53,928 nt of DNA, from positions 1 through 53,928 of the forward strand of contig JAHHGZ010000047.1 of the NCBI GenBank assembly GCA_019359595.1, in the 5' to 3' direction. Numbering within the stretch: position 1 is the stretch's first letter; each line of letters starts with the position of its first letter. Shown here piece after piece: positions 1 through 9,540 of the stretch. The notes beneath the pieces are model-generated. The model saw only the letters and a list, made by a program, of their open reading frames with translations, did no database searches and was not told the DNA's origin. Position numbers and translations under genes: made by a program. Origin of the DNA: Cyanomargarita calcarea GSE-NOS-MK-12-04C (GTDB taxonomy: Bacteria; Cyanobacteriota; Cyanobacteriia; Cyanobacteriales; Nostocaceae).

Positions 1-241
1 CACCGGAGATGATGTTGTTTCCGTAAATCAAGGAACCTGCTACTGGTTCGCGGATACCGTCAATATCTACAGGAGGTGCTGCGATAAAAGCGATTACGAA
101 GCAGATGGTTGCAGCTAGCAAGGTGGGTATCATCAATACGCCGAACCAGCCGATGTATAGGCGGTTGTCGGTGCTTGCTACCCAGTTGCAGAACTGTTCC
201 CATACGTTGGCGCTTTCGCGACGTTGTAAGGTGGTTGTCAT
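1..241 (-). CDS. psbA: Photosystem II D1 protein, N-terminal part (gene continues out of the window)
   Basis: D1 is the reaction-centre core protein of photosystem II in the thylakoid membrane, binding the P680 chlorophylls, pheophytin, QB and the Mn cluster. The 80 visible codons begin [10 protein letters not shown] and continue through the first membrane segment ([20 protein letters not shown]) and the conserved [15 protein letters not shown] lumenal stretch, which is diagnostic. The ATG at 241 is the usual D1 start. The gene runs off the left edge, so the isoform-marking residues (for example position 130) are not visible. The first 10 codons and at least 57 nt of leader are identical to the other psbA start at 53899. 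Confidence 0.98.
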   Translation of the reverse strand, partial: MTTTLQRRESANVWEQFCNWVASTDNRLYIGWFGVLMIPTLLAATICFVIAFIAAPPVDIDGIREPVAGSLIYGNNIISG

Positions 242-348
242 TGTTTTATAATTGCGATTTGTTGTATAAATTAGGCGGCTTGGTCTCCGTCTATGAATTA
301 ACTATAAGCTACTTTACAAAAATTAAGCAAACATTTAACTTTTGTTAA
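242..348 (-). promoter_or_regulatory. psbA leader and promoter region
   Basis: Read on the minus strand, about 57 nt before the ATG match the leader of the right-hand psbA copy base for base (through the GACGGAGACCAAGCCGCC box). Further upstream the copies differ, sharing only the blocks CTTAATTTTTGTAAA and TTAACAAAAGTTAAAT. A plausible -10 (TATAGT) lies between these blocks and the conserved leader. Leader conservation with promoter divergence suggests shared mRNA-level control and different transcriptional control; this is inferred. Confidence 0.6.
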
Positions 349-399
349 ATTTATAATACTTATTAGTTTTACTTATTTAATAAGTCAATACAGTTCGTT

Positions 400-705
400 A
401 GATCCCCGACTTTTCAAAGGATACCCCTGGCGCTGAAAGGGTAATACCCCTTATTATCTCGACGAAATCCCGCCGTCACCATAGAATGTTGCGGCTAATT
501 GAACATAGGCGCTGAACGCTTACCGCAGGTAGCCGACCTGCGTAGGCTAAATCAAAGAATTTAGCCCACGCAGGTCGGCTTCATATCGATAGCTTCAGGC
601 TTCCAACCTGCGTTATGTCAGGTATGCTAGAGGGCTGTTTGTATCAACATTGGAGGGTCAGACCCGCTATTCGCCAACAGTATCCGTAAAAGTTGTCGAG
701 GATCT
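400..705. repeat. Palindromic dispersed element with AGATCCCCGAC-type ends
   Basis: The left end (AGATCCCCGACTTTTCAAAG) and right end (CCGTAAAAGTTGTCGAGGAT plus CT) form an imperfect inverted repeat. The same ends bound a shorter 78-bp copy at 28591-28668, and the same palindrome occurs compactly at 4373-4405 and 9685-9719. Inside this long copy is a second hairpin at 531-580 with 22-nt arms (AGCCGACCTGCGTAGGCTAA and two more bases) that match except at one position. No coding potential was seen between 349 and 780, so this element accounts for most of that stretch. Confidence 0.6.
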
Positions 706-780
706 TGCGGTTTCTCCAATTCAATATGGTGGAACACTAAGTTTTCAACAAAACTTATCAGTGTTTACCCGAACCTGATA

Positions 781-3357
781 TTACTTCTCCGTAAACGTCC
801 AAACACCATCATCCCAATCCGCATCTGATGGGGGTTTGTGCAACCAGTGCTGGCAACGTCGCACATGTAACATTGCCGCTTGGTCAAATTTGTGGATTTC
901 CAATACTTTATTAAACTCCGAAGAAGCAAAGTGAAATTGGCGATTTAGGTAATATCTGCGACCTTTATGATAATGCTCGATCGCTTCTTCCTTTTCACTG
1001 CTAATCGGATCGGTACGCACGCCCACAAGCTCGTAGATAGCGACTGGTTCGTTTCTGCCTTTGACGCGAATGAAGTCTAGTTCTCTCGCCCACACTTGGT
1101 TTTGGCAGGGTTTATAAGTGTTATCGCTGATGATAATATCACAACCATACTGCTTGCTAACGCTTTCCAGTCGAGAGCCAAGATTAACACCGTCGCCAAT
1201 GGCTGTGAATTCCATCCGCTTGCTCGAACCAATATTTCCACTAATTACAGTATCAGAGTTAATACCAATACCGATATTAATTCTGGGTTTGTTATCTGCA
1301 TAGCGACGGCAGTTAAAGTCTTGCAAGCGTTGGCGCATTTCTAGGGATGTTTGCACAGCCATCCAAGCGTGTTCTTGTAGTGGTAGGGGAGAACCAAACA
1401 CCGCCATGATGGCATCACCGATGTATTTATCAAGGGTGCCCTTATGTCTAAAAATTGCTTCTACCATAGACTCAAAATATTCGTTGAGCATACTCACCAC
1501 TTCTTCTGCTTCCAGGTTTTCAGTTAAAGTTGTGTAGCCGCGAATATCAGAGAATAATATCGAAACTTCTTTGCGATCGCCTCCTAATTTTGCATCATCC
1601 AATTTCAGCAATTCTTCGGCTAATTCCTGAGTCATGTAGCGATACATAGTACTCTTAAGGCGTTTCTCATCGCTGATGTCTTCCATCACAACCAGTGTGC
1701 CCCGCACCTGCTGGTTATCGCTAGCATCAGCGATAGTATTAATCGACAAATTAATACTATGTTCTTGCGTACTATTGCTTAGAAGAGTTCGATCGGGATA
1801 ATATTGTTGTCGTTGTTTGTCATCTGCTGCGTGTAAAGACTCCTGACACCACTTGCTAAAGTCACCTTGCTTGATCGCAATCGCTTCAGTAATTAATTTA
1901 CCTTCTAGGCGGTCTTCTTCCTGTAAACCTAACAAGCGTTTGGCGCTTTCGTTGGCAGCGATGATTAACCCAGTTTTATCGGTGGAAATCACCCCATTGG
2001 AAAGACTGCGGAGAATATCTCGTTGAAGAAGTTCTTGTTGCTTGACTGTGGCAAACAACTGAGCATTTTGCAAAGCGACCCCTGCTTGAATATTAAACGC
2101 TTCCATGAATTCTTCATCATTGCGGTCAAAACTCGCTTGGAAGCAATCGGGGGCTTTGGGCCAATATTCCGGATTATAGCGAGGAAAATCGCCGTTTTTC
2201 TTTTTATTTACCAACTGGGTAACGCCAATCAATTGTTGGTCAGCGTTAAATACTGGCATACAAAGTAAACTACAAGTACGATAGCCGTTTTGTTGATCCA
2301 TTTGTTTAGCAGTCGCAGAGTCTGGATGCTCGTACAAATCAAAGGCAATATTTAGTATTTTTCCAGATGCTGCTACCCTACCAGCAAAGCCTATACCGAT
2401 TGGTACTCGTAATTCCCTGGTTGAACCATCGCTTTGGGTGATCTTTGTCCACAGTTCTTGGCGATCGCGATCTATTAACCATAGAGTACTGCGATCGGCG
2501 TTCATTAATTCCTTGGCTTCATCCATCACCCGCTTCAGAGTGTCTTCTAAGTCGAGATTGCTTTGAGAAAGGGACTTAATCGCTTTCATCAATGCTGCGG
2601 CAGCCCGTTGTTTTTGAGTTGCGACATAAAAAGAACGCGAAGATTCTAAAATTAAGCGGATGCTGGGGGCAAACTCCTGAAATAATTGTTCATCAGCGTT
2701 GGTAAAGCCTCTAATATCAATGCGTTCCGATAAATGTGCATCATGATGATTAGGGGTTTTCAATAGTTTATTTAGTAATTGCACTACCGCCACCAATTGT
2801 CCATGTTCGTTTAACAACGGTAAAGCCAACATGGTGTATGTACGGTAGCCGGTTCTTTTTTCTTGTTGTTGGGCAAAAACCGAACGGGGATCGCCATAAA
2901 AATCGAAGGGGATATTAACAACTTTCTTAAAAGTCGCAACTTCACCAGCAATTCCTTTATCAGATGGAATGCGGATTTCTAAAGAGCGATCGCCTTCTCC
3001 CTCTGCGAGAATTGACCAAAGTTCTTGCTTTGCCTCATCTAATAAAAATATTGTTGTTCGGTCTGCACTCAGTAATTCCCCGGTCTTTAAGGTGATGGAA
3101 TGTAACATTTCTTGCAGAATTGTTTCAAAGCCTTGGGAATCCAACATCGACAGAGTTTGATTGACAATCTGTAATTTTTGTTCGACTTCTGTAACTACCT
3201 GTTTAAAAGTACCTTGAGTTAAGGGAGCAAGAAACGTAGAAATAGTTCCCTGCCTTTTGGCAAGAGAACCTATAGGAGAGCCATTTTGCGGTGAGTTGCG
3301 GTTTTCTTGATTAGAAATATCAATAATTAAACCGCAACCAGGTTGATGCACTGACAT
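781..3357 (-). CDS. cyaB: Adenylate cyclase, GAF-GAF-PAS-class III catalytic domain (CyaB1 type)
   Basis: It makes cAMP from ATP as a soluble sensor enzyme. Domain order in the 858 residues: N-terminal helix, GAF-A (about 55-235), GAF-B (about 255-440), PAS (about 465-585), class III cyclase domain (about 595-790), then a short helical tail with a TPR-like look. Both GAF domains keep NK...F...DE signatures of the cyclic-nucleotide-binding type. The catalytic domain has both metal aspartates (FSDIRGYT near 605; YIGDAIMAVFG), the substrate lysine (LDKYIGDA) and the transition-state Asn/Arg (GDGVNLGSRLES). The usual adenine-selecting Asp is Thr (MEFTAIGD), as described for Anabaena CyaB1, whose length (859) is almost identical. 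In CyaB1 the GAF domains bind cAMP and activate the enzyme. CyaB2 has the same layout, so the paralogue assignment is open. Confidence 0.93.
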   Translation of the reverse strand: MSVHQPGCGLIIDISNQENRNSPQNGSPIGSLAKRQGTISTFLAPLTQGTFKQVVTEVEQKLQIVNQTLSMLDSQGFETILQEMLHSITLKTGELLSADRTTIFLLDEAKQELWSILAEGEGDRSLEIRIPSDKGIAGEVATFKKVVNIPFDFYGDPRSVFAQQQEKRTGYRTYTMLALPLLNEHGQLVAVVQLLNKLLKTPNHHDAHLSERIDIRGFTNADEQLFQEFAPSIRLILESSRSFYVATQKQRAAAALMKAIKSLSQSNLDLEDTLKRVMDEAKELMNADRSTLWLIDRDRQELWTKITQSDGSTRELRVPIGIGFAGRVAASGKILNIAFDLYEHPDSATAKQMDQQNGYRTCSLLCMPVFNADQQLIGVTQLVNKKKNGDFPRYNPEYWPKAPDCFQASFDRNDEEFMEAFNIQAGVALQNAQLFATVKQQELLQRDILRSLSNGVISTDKTGLIIAANESAKRLLGLQEEDRLEGKLITEAIAIKQGDFSKWCQESLHAADDKQRQQYYPDRTLLSNSTQEHSINLSINTIADASDNQQVRGTLVVMEDISDEKRLKSTMYRYMTQELAEELLKLDDAKLGGDRKEVSILFSDIRGYTTLTENLEAEEVVSMLNEYFESMVEAIFRHKGTLDKYIGDAIMAVFGSPLPLQEHAWMAVQTSLEMRQRLQDFNCRRYADNKPRINIGIGINSDTVISGNIGSSKRMEFTAIGDGVNLGSRLESVSKQYGCDIIISDNTYKPCQNQVWARELDFIRVKGRNEPVAIYELVGVRTDPISSEKEEAIEHYHKGRRYYLNRQFHFASSEFNKVLEIHKFDQAAMLHVRRCQHWLHKPPSDADWDDGVWTFTEK

Positions 3358-3502
3358 AACGATTTTTTGATATAGGATTTGGCTTTACGAGTCTTTTACA
3401 ATGCTCTTAAATTTATGTAAGTTTTGCTACTAGAAACAAATTACTTAGCATTATCCACAGTTTAGTCTGTGGTTCTAGTCAGCGTCAGCTGATGGGGGGA
3501 CT

Positions 3503-3554
3503 TAAGAGTTAGGAGTTAGGAGTTATGAATTTTAACTCCTAATTCTTAACTCAT
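3503..3554. repeat. Heptamer (STRR-type) repeat forming a hairpin
   Basis: GAGTTAG/GAGTTAT units on the left are followed by their inverted copies (TAACTCCTAATTCTTAACTC), so the array can fold into a stem. It lies upstream of cyaB. Similar arrays occur at 23650-23716, 24270-24385, 30600-30660 and 36531-36780. The rest of 3358-3545 shows no gene. Confidence 0.6.
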
Positions 3555-3570
3555 CGTTCCTAACTTTCTT

Positions 3571-4110
3571 AAAATGCCTTGCCGATAAAAAAAATAGAGT
3601 CCATTTTCTTGCCACGTTCTTTGACGGGAATCAACTGATACCAAAGAAATACCCAAATTAAGGCGATCGCTTTACCGTTTGCCATGACTGAGCTCTAAGC
3701 CGAAACCAACAGTAGCTAAGGTGTTGGTTGTGGGTGTATCTCTAGCACTAATATTCTTTAGTGGTACTGACATCAATAAAGGGAACAACTTACTTACTAG
3801 TTTGTGACTTTTTGAAGATTGGGATGGGAAGTTCTGCAAAAGAGTAATGCCCATTATCCGTGAGGAGGAAATCTTGGCGATAGCCACGAACGCTTCCCAA
3901 ACCACTATAGCCAAACTGTTGTGTGGGTACAGGGCACGATCTGGATCTGCTAACTGGACGTTGCCTCGTACCAGCAACCTGTCGGGAGATAAGAAGCGTA
4001 CGCACTGACCTGACCCCGCTGGGTTAAAAAAACGACTTTCTGGGGAACTGTTGTTTATTGTGGCATTAAATGCATCAGTTGCAAAACTAAATTGCGATCG
4101 GCTGTTACAT
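3571..4110 (-). pseudogene. Decayed TpsB (ShlB/FhaC/HecB-type) outer-membrane secretion protein, C-terminal barrel fragment
   Basis: Three reading frames on the minus strand join into a family-typical order: FSFATDAFNAT, then RFFNPAGS, then LSPDRLLVRGNVQLADPDRA; after a frameshift, FGYSGLGSVRGYRQDFLLTD and GHYSFAELPIPIF; then LATVGFGLEL; and finally SVDSRQRTWQENGLYF. The core G(L)xSVRGYR with LLTDNG is the hallmark of two-partner secretion TpsB barrels (POTRA/ShlB family), which export large TpsA adhesins. Only the C-terminal third is present, with at least two frame changes, so it is not functional. The intact short ORFs inside it are debris and should not be annotated as genes. Confidence 0.75.
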
Positions 4111-4151
4111 TGTGTCCTGGAGTTCGCTTAACACAGCATTAATATTTACAA

Positions 4152-4353
4152 TTATTGGCAGGTTAAATTTTGGGCGTTGAGTAAATTATCCTTATCAGTT
4201 GTACCTGTTACTATTATGCGTCCTGAGGGGGTAAGGTATAATTCTTGTGCTTCGATAATATTATCTCCCAATTTCCAAACGCGAGTTCCCGCTTCTTCCT
4301 GGACGTTATTGAGTTGAGCGATCGCACCCACATTTCGGTTAAAATTGCCACAT
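4152..4353 (-). pseudogene. C-terminal scrap of a TpsA-like (filamentous haemagglutinin-type) exoprotein
   Basis: One open frame reads NFNRNVGAIAQLNNVQEEAG, then TRVWKLGDNIIEAQELYLTP, then SGRIIVTGTT, and ends NLTCQ-stop. The pattern of 'W.LG..IIEA..L.L...G.I.VT' followed by a terminal Cys-containing stretch resembles the ends of cyanobacterial TpsA proteins. No start and no upstream domain are present. It sits just upstream of the TpsB remnant in the same orientation, the normal TpsA-TpsB order, which supports the reading. The call rests on pattern and context only. Confidence 0.4.
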
Positions 4354-4372
4354 TAATTTCGAGGAGAATGAA

Positions 4373-4405
4373 AGATCCCCGACTTCTTTAAGAAGTCGGG
4401 GATCT
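4373..4405. terminator. Perfect AGATCCCCGAC palindrome, possible terminator of the nucleotidase-like gene
   Basis: AGATCCCCGACTTCTT pairs with AAGAAGTCGGGGATCT almost without a loop. It lies about 50 nt past the stop codon of the gene at 4454-8977 (minus strand) and is followed on that strand by TTTC, so it could end transcription. It also belongs to the dispersed palindrome family seen at 400-705, 9685-9719 and 28591-28668, so it may simply be a repeat. Confidence 0.5.
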
Positions 4406-4453
4406 GACCCTCACAATTACTTCAGAACTTTTTTGTGTAAGTTGTGCTGATTA

Positions 4454-7400
4454 TTAAGCAATACTTAGACTCGCCTTGATAATGACATCATTGTAATCAA
4501 AGTCGCCACCACCAGCTAAATCCTCAAATCCCCAGACATTGTCTCCCAATAAACGGATGTGGTCAACTTTGTCAGAATTAGCCCCTAAATAGGCAAAATA
4601 AGCTTGGTTGTTTTGCCCATTCAAAACTTGATCCACTGTCCCATTGCTAATGATAAAGGGTGCATAAATACCCCCTCCTGCTAGCTGTTTGCCTGTAATA
4701 TTGGCAGTACCTTGATTTGTTACCGATAAATCGATACCAGCAATTCTTCCGCGTACTGCTGCTTGGGCATAACCTGCTTGTGTGGGAGTCAAATCTACAG
4801 TCCCGTTACCGTCGGTATCGATACCACCAGTCGCATCAGTAACACGATAGAAACCAACAAAGTTGTTAAATGCGGCTTCACGGTTAATTGTAAAGTCTGC
4901 CTTTACTTGCTGACCTGCCAAAGAGCGTAAATCAATGACTTCTCCTTCATTACGACTTTGTAAAGCCGTTCCGAGAGGACGAGCTTCGTCGGTTTTTGCG
5001 GCTTTAATATTAAAACCTTCGATGTTTAAGTCAAAACCAGCCTCGTTAATATTGGAAATAAAGTTGTTGGAAGTGGAAAAGACAATCTGCTTAGATTTTC
5101 CATTTTTAACATCATCAGCGGTGCCGTCTTTAATCAAAGCGAAGCCCAGTTTTGAGCCAGGAGCAAATTCTAAAATCCGGGGAAGGTTGCCATCGAAACC
5201 TGTAGGTTTATTAGTAATTACCGAAGAAATTACTTCTGCATTACCACTTTGTAACAGTTGTTGCAAGTTAATATTACTTGAGCCGTCAAACTTAAATACT
5301 ACTAACTCGTTGAGAGGAGCATTGGAATTGTTGTAAGGCTGAACGGTAAAGCGTAATTTAGTCGCACTACCAGATTTAGTCCCAATCACACCTGGGGTTG
5401 TAGTTGCTTCAATACCAGCGCTGCCTGTAAACCCAGTTAATACACTATCGCTACGGACGCTCAAGTTTTGAATCCGCGTATCTAACGCAGGTGCGACATC
5501 TGCAATACTGTAAGCAGTGGTTGCAAAATTTGCAGCCAGGAATTCTGCAAATGCATCTTGCTCACCACCAGAATTTGCGAAGCTAGCTTTTCCTGGGTCA
5601 TAGGTAGCTGGAGTAACAGCTGCGTCTATCTTCCCATTCAGGTTTAGGTCTGTAGTTGTTTCCCCAATTAAATCGACCCGATTCGCAAAAGTGGGATTTG
5701 CTTTGATAAAATTAGCCAAGGGATAATTATCACCACCATCAGCGAGAAAGCCAAGGGTGATAATCCGAATTCCCCGGTCTTTATTTCCTTGTACTAGACC
5801 ATTTTGAACTAAGGCTTCTTTGACAGTACCATTGTCGTTGAGGATAGCAGCAGTTTGAACGCGCTGACCTGCGGCTTTGGTTGGGTCAAAGCTAAACGAT
5901 ATACCACCAATTTGCGGGAATTGACCGGGAGTTGCACCAGCTGCTGTTGCTGCTACACCATGTTCGAGAATCGCCTTTAATTGTTCAGCAGTGACTGTAA
6001 CAAGGGTAAGTGCGTTATTAAACGAGAGAGCATTTTGCAATGCCGGTTGGGAAATACCACCCTCTGGTCTTCCAGATAAGGGGTTTCCTTCGGGGGGAAT
6101 TTTAACTGATTCGATTGCGCCAGTTGGTGTAAAGACGCTACCAATATTATTCCGGATACCACCACCGTTTTTCAACGAGACAGCTACTGTTGGGTCAAGA
6201 CGCTTTGCATAAAAGAGGTTCGCATCAGCTGTCAGATTTCCCAAGTTAGTTTCTTGGGTACGCACATCAGCGCGATCGCCATTGAGGAATTGTTTAGTAA
6301 TACCAAAGAAATTACCGTCTTGCTTGACAATTACCTGACGCAGTGCATCGGTAATTGCTTTAATTTCTGGGTCTACTAAATTTTGGGCATTGAGAGCGGT
6401 TACTCCTTGAGCATCGGTCGCGTAAGCACCACTGATTTTGGGGTCAATGCTGCTAGGAATAATCTTACCCGCAGTATCAAATTCGACTACCAAGCGACCG
6501 ACATATTTATAGTTACCGTCGGTGTTAATAATGGCAATATCTTCCCCAGTGGCAGATTTGGTGAGGATGGGATAATTACCTTGTTTTGTATCCCCGGCTC
6601 GCAGACGGTCAGTAGCATCAGTTAGGAGAGTATTTGAACCACCCGCCATAATAATGTCTACATCTTTGAGTAGACCTGCCAACTGTTGCTCAATCGCAAT
6701 TTGCTGCATATGAGCGAGCAAGACAATTTTATTGATACCAGTTGCTTTCAGGGCATCTACGGATTTTTGAATTTCCGCAGCCAGTGCAGCGATATCAGTT
6801 GCGTCTGCTGGTAATACACCAACGCTACCGGGGGAAGAAATTCTTCTCAGTGTGGGTGTCGTCGCACCAACAACTCCTATTCTCTCGCCATTAGTGGTAA
6901 TTACGGTACTCTTGGCAATTTTGTTGGGGATAGTGCTGGCTTCCTGACCGTCAGCAGTTACTAAAGGAGCTAAGTTAGTGTCAGGAGCAAAATTTAAGTT
7001 TGAGCTTAAGTAAGGAAATTTCGCACCCGGATAAGCACCATCGGGAGCAAGTAAAGACTTAACTAAGGGAGTACCTAGGTCAAACTCGTGGTTTCCGAAC
7101 GCGATCGCCTGAAAACCTAACTCGTTTTGAATGACAATATCAGCACGACCTTCACCCGCTTTACCCACTAAAGGAGCTAAAGAAGGGTCTGCGGCTGCAT
7201 TTAAGAACAAACTGGGAATGTAAGCATCTCCTGAGGAGAGGAGAATCGTATTCGCATAATCCGGCAGTTTGTCGTTGTTAGCATCCTGATTTTTGAGTGC
7301 GTTGAGAACAGCACTAAAGCGAGGTGCATCATCTAATGCAGGAATACCAGCTTCTTGGTCGGAAGCGTGGAGGAGTTGGAGTTGGAAATTAGGTGCTTCA

Positions 7401-8977
7401 ATTTCGTATAAGGTTGCAGTTTTGCTGACTTCGTTTGAAACTGCTAACAGTGGTTTACTATTAGGACTGTCGGCAGCAGCAATGAACTTCAACCCTTCTG
7501 GACTAATATCACCCTCGGTGCGAATGTATTGAACAAACTGAGGTGCAGCAGGGTTACTCATGTCATAAACCATGACACCACCACCAGCACGTTCTAAACC
7601 AATAAATGCATAGGGTTTACCGCTGACATAACCGATAGTTGCAGCTTCTGGTTCGGGTCCCTTATTATCGGAACGAGTATCAAACTGGATCTCAACGACG
7701 TTATTGGCATTAACGTTCTGGTTGGCATTAAACAGTGTAGGTGTTTCGGTAGAGGTAATCTTTTCTAACTGGTCGCCACTGTCAAATACTAATTTACCTG
7801 TATCATCCCAAACTGAGAAAGAACGAGCGCCAAAAGCGTATAATTTCTCAAAATCTGTATCTGCGTCGGTATTCCCAAGGGTATTGGTGATTGTCAAGCG
7901 ACCGAGATTTTCTGGCTTTTTGAGGTCAGCTGCGTTCGGGAAAACTGACGGGTCTAAGGTAACGCTACCAATTCGTGTTTCTTCGTTGAAAATTACCCCC
8001 TCTTTGTCGTTGGGAGCAGGTAAGACATTATCCGCTGTGGGACGGATGCGGGAATCGCCTTCGTTGGCAGTGATATAGTAGGTTTTGCCAGCTACTTGGA
8101 ACGATGAAACTGCATCCGGTTGATACATCCCCAAGACGGGCCAATTTTGAATATTGATTTTACCGCCACCAGCGCTGGTACCATTAACATCGCGATCGCT
8201 GGCATCAATACCATTTCCTGGTAAGCTGTGGTCTTTGAAACCCAGAGGGACAACGCTTTTGACTGTACTAGTAGCAATGTCAACGATTGCAAAAGCATTA
8301 TTCTCTTGCAAAGTGACGAAAGCTGTTTTGCCATCAGAAGAAACTGCTATATACTCCGGTTCAAAATCTTTGGCTGCGGTAGCATCCTTCCCAAAAATTC
8401 TGATCCCTTGTCCTCTTAAAGCAGCTTCCTGACCATTAAAAGCTGTGAAAGCGGCAGTAGTAACTTTAGTATTATCTAAGGCTGCAATATTTCCGGAAAC
8501 GTCAATAATGCTAATTGAGCCTTCTGGGTCAATTGCGTAATTTTCGCTGGGTTCGCCTTCGTTTGCTACTAATACTTTGCTACCATCTGGGGTAAAGGTA
8601 AGCATATCGGGCAAAGCACCTACAGTCACCTGAGAAAGTGCTGTGGCATTAGCAACATTAGCAGCGGCATCAAAAAATACTACTTTACCTGGGTCGGTGG
8701 CATTAGTCGCAGAAATTGCCACTGCAACAATGCTGTTATTAGTACCTATACCTTTTCTAACTGCTACACTTTGAATTCCTGCACCAAAACTGGAGAGGTC
8801 GATATTACCAATCTTTGTCGGTGTTGTCGGGTTAGAAATATCAACTACCTGAAGAACTGGCTTGCCTGCAACTTCTCCAGTTAAAAACAAGCGTTTAGTT
8901 TTTGGGTCAAAATCAGAAATCTCCGCGCCGTCTAGTTTAATAGTACCAGCAAACTTTAGTTGAATTTGATTAGCCAT
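4454..8977 (-). CDS. Secreted choice-of-anchor I / 5'-nucleotidase-like protein with C-terminal DUF4114
   Basis: A large (1507 aa) extracellular protein. The start is taken as the ATG giving MANQIQLKFAGT; the longer reading adds 19 unlikely residues. There is no Sec signal peptide, which with the C-terminal acidic domain suggests type I secretion. Regions: beta-propeller-like choice-of-anchor I domain (about 10-520), calcineurin-like 5'-nucleotidase domain (about 525-800, with LLHASDQEAG, SSGDAYIPS and AFGNHEFDLG), 5'-nucleotidase C-terminal domain (about 860-1090, SLKNGGGIRNN), a beta linker, and DUF4114 at the end (WGFEDLAGGGDFDYNDV). The expected role is release of phosphate or nucleosides from extracellular nucleotides. 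Two metal-ligand motifs differ from UshA-type enzymes: SDQEAG where NDHHG is usual, and GGSNTLL where GHSHT is usual, so activity is uncertain. It resembles proteins named NucH in cyanobacteria. Decayed TPS genes lie on both sides. Confidence 0.85.
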   Translation of the reverse strand: MANQIQLKFAGTIKLDGAEISDFDPKTKRLFLTGEVAGKPVLQVVDISNPTTPTKIGNIDLSSFGAGIQSVAVRKGIGTNNSIVAVAISATNATDPGKVVFFDAAANVANATALSQVTVGALPDMLTFTPDGSKVLVANEGEPSENYAIDPEGSISIIDVSGNIAALDNTKVTTAAFTAFNGQEAALRGQGIRIFGKDATAAKDFEPEYIAVSSDGKTAFVTLQENNAFAIVDIATSTVKSVVPLGFKDHSLPGNGIDASDRDVNGTSAGGGKINIQNWPVLGMYQPDAVSSFQVAGKTYYITANEGDSRIRPTADNVLPAPNDKEGVIFNEETRIGSVTLDPSVFPNAADLKKPENLGRLTITNTLGNTDADTDFEKLYAFGARSFSVWDDTGKLVFDSGDQLEKITSTETPTLFNANQNVNANNVVEIQFDTRSDNKGPEPEAATIGYVSGKPYAFIGLERAGGGVMVYDMSNPAAPQFVQYIRTEGDISPEGLKFIAAADSPNSKPLLAVSNEVSKTATLYEIEAPNFQLQLLHASDQEAGIPALDDAPRFSAVLNALKNQDANNDKLPDYANTILLSSGDAYIPSLFLNAAADPSLAPLVGKAGEGRADIVIQNELGFQAIAFGNHEFDLGTPLVKSLLAPDGAYPGAKFPYLSSNLNFAPDTNLAPLVTADGQEASTIPNKIAKSTVITTNGERIGVVGATTPTLRRISSPGSVGVLPADATDIAALAAEIQKSVDALKATGINKIVLLAHMQQIAIEQQLAGLLKDVDIIMAGGSNTLLTDATDRLRAGDTKQGNYPILTKSATGEDIAIINTDGNYKYVGRLVVEFDTAGKIIPSSIDPKISGAYATDAQGVTALNAQNLVDPEIKAITDALRQVIVKQDGNFFGITKQFLNGDRADVRTQETNLGNLTADANLFYAKRLDPTVAVSLKNGGGIRNNIGSVFTPTGAIESVKIPPEGNPLSGRPEGGISQPALQNALSFNNALTLVTVTAEQLKAILEHGVAATAAGATPGQFPQIGGISFSFDPTKAAGQRVQTAAILNDNGTVKEALVQNGLVQGNKDRGIRIITLGFLADGGDNYPLANFIKANPTFANRVDLIGETTTDLNLNGKIDAAVTPATYDPGKASFANSGGEQDAFAEFLAANFATTAYSIADVAPALDTRIQNLSVRSDSVLTGFTGSAGIEATTTPGVIGTKSGSATKLRFTVQPYNNSNAPLNELVVFKFDGSSNINLQQLLQSGNAEVISSVITNKPTGFDGNLPRILEFAPGSKLGFALIKDGTADDVKNGKSKQIVFSTSNNFISNINEAGFDLNIEGFNIKAAKTDEARPLGTALQSRNEGEVIDLRSLAGQQVKADFTINREAAFNNFVGFYRVTDATGGIDTDGNGTVDLTPTQAGYAQAAVRGRIAGIDLSVTNQGTANITGKQLAGGGIYAPFIISNGTVDQVLNGQNNQAYFAYLGANSDKVDHIRLLGDNVWGFEDLAGGGDFDYNDVIIKASLSIA

Positions 8978-9411
8978 TATATGTGTAATTAAAGGGTTGT
9001 GGTTGAGAAGACTATAAGTTAAATGCTGTTTCAACGAGATTCTGACTGACTCTAAGCTTTACTTTATCCAAATTAAAGAAAGTAAGCTTTATTGTTCAGT
9101 AAAACTCTAGATCGAATGGCAAATACTTTTCCTATCGTCACTAATTTTTGTGAAATCAAAGTTTCAGCATTCTCAAATTATCTTAGTAACATTAAGCAAT
9201 AATTACGAAAAAGTTAAAAAATACAATATAGTTTTTCATTTCGGAAGGATTATTTAATCAATTCCTAACTCAAAAAGTTGAGTTGGCTTGACTTCTCGCT
9301 GGAAATTGAGCTAAAGCTAATTAAGTGTATTCAACATCAAAAATGTATAAAAAAATAAAGAAACAATGAATAATTGTACTGTTGTTTCGCCGTAATATCT
9401 ATCAAGTATCA
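8978..9411. other. AT-rich intergenic region upstream of the nucleotidase-like gene
   Basis: No ORF with recognisable content. It should hold the promoter of the gene starting at 8977, but no clear -10/-35 pair or binding site could be singled out. Confidence 0.5.
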
Positions 9412-9540
9412 TTATGCTTCAGCCTTGTTAATGCCGGGTTCTCGCATTTGAGTATAAAAATCTTGAATCAACGGCACTGTATCGGCATCATTCACAAACT
9501 ACAGAGTCGCTAAGGTACTTTGCACACCAATACCCCAGCC
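9412..9540 (-). pseudogene. CHAT-domain protein fragment (C-terminal peptidase-like region)
   Basis: On the minus strand a frame reads GWGIGVQSTLATL, an in-frame stop where Trp is expected, then FVNDADTVPLIQDFYTQM and REPGINKAEA, and then ends. This closely follows the end of CHAT (caspase-like) domains: GAxSTLASLWxVND...L...FY..L..PG..KAEAL. In cyanobacteria CHAT genes often adjoin TpsB genes, matching the TpsB/TpsA debris at 3.5-4.4 kb. Only about 43 codons remain and one is a stop, so it is dead. Confidence 0.65.

Noticed and set aside
3672-4005. Two overlapping short ORFs on the minus strand as independent genes
   Set aside because: Joined across frames they reproduce a TpsB barrel, so they are pieces of one pseudogene.
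8978-9034. 19-residue N-terminal extension of the nucleotidase-like protein
   Set aside because: Residues do not form a signal peptide and the MANQIQ start fits type I-exported proteins.
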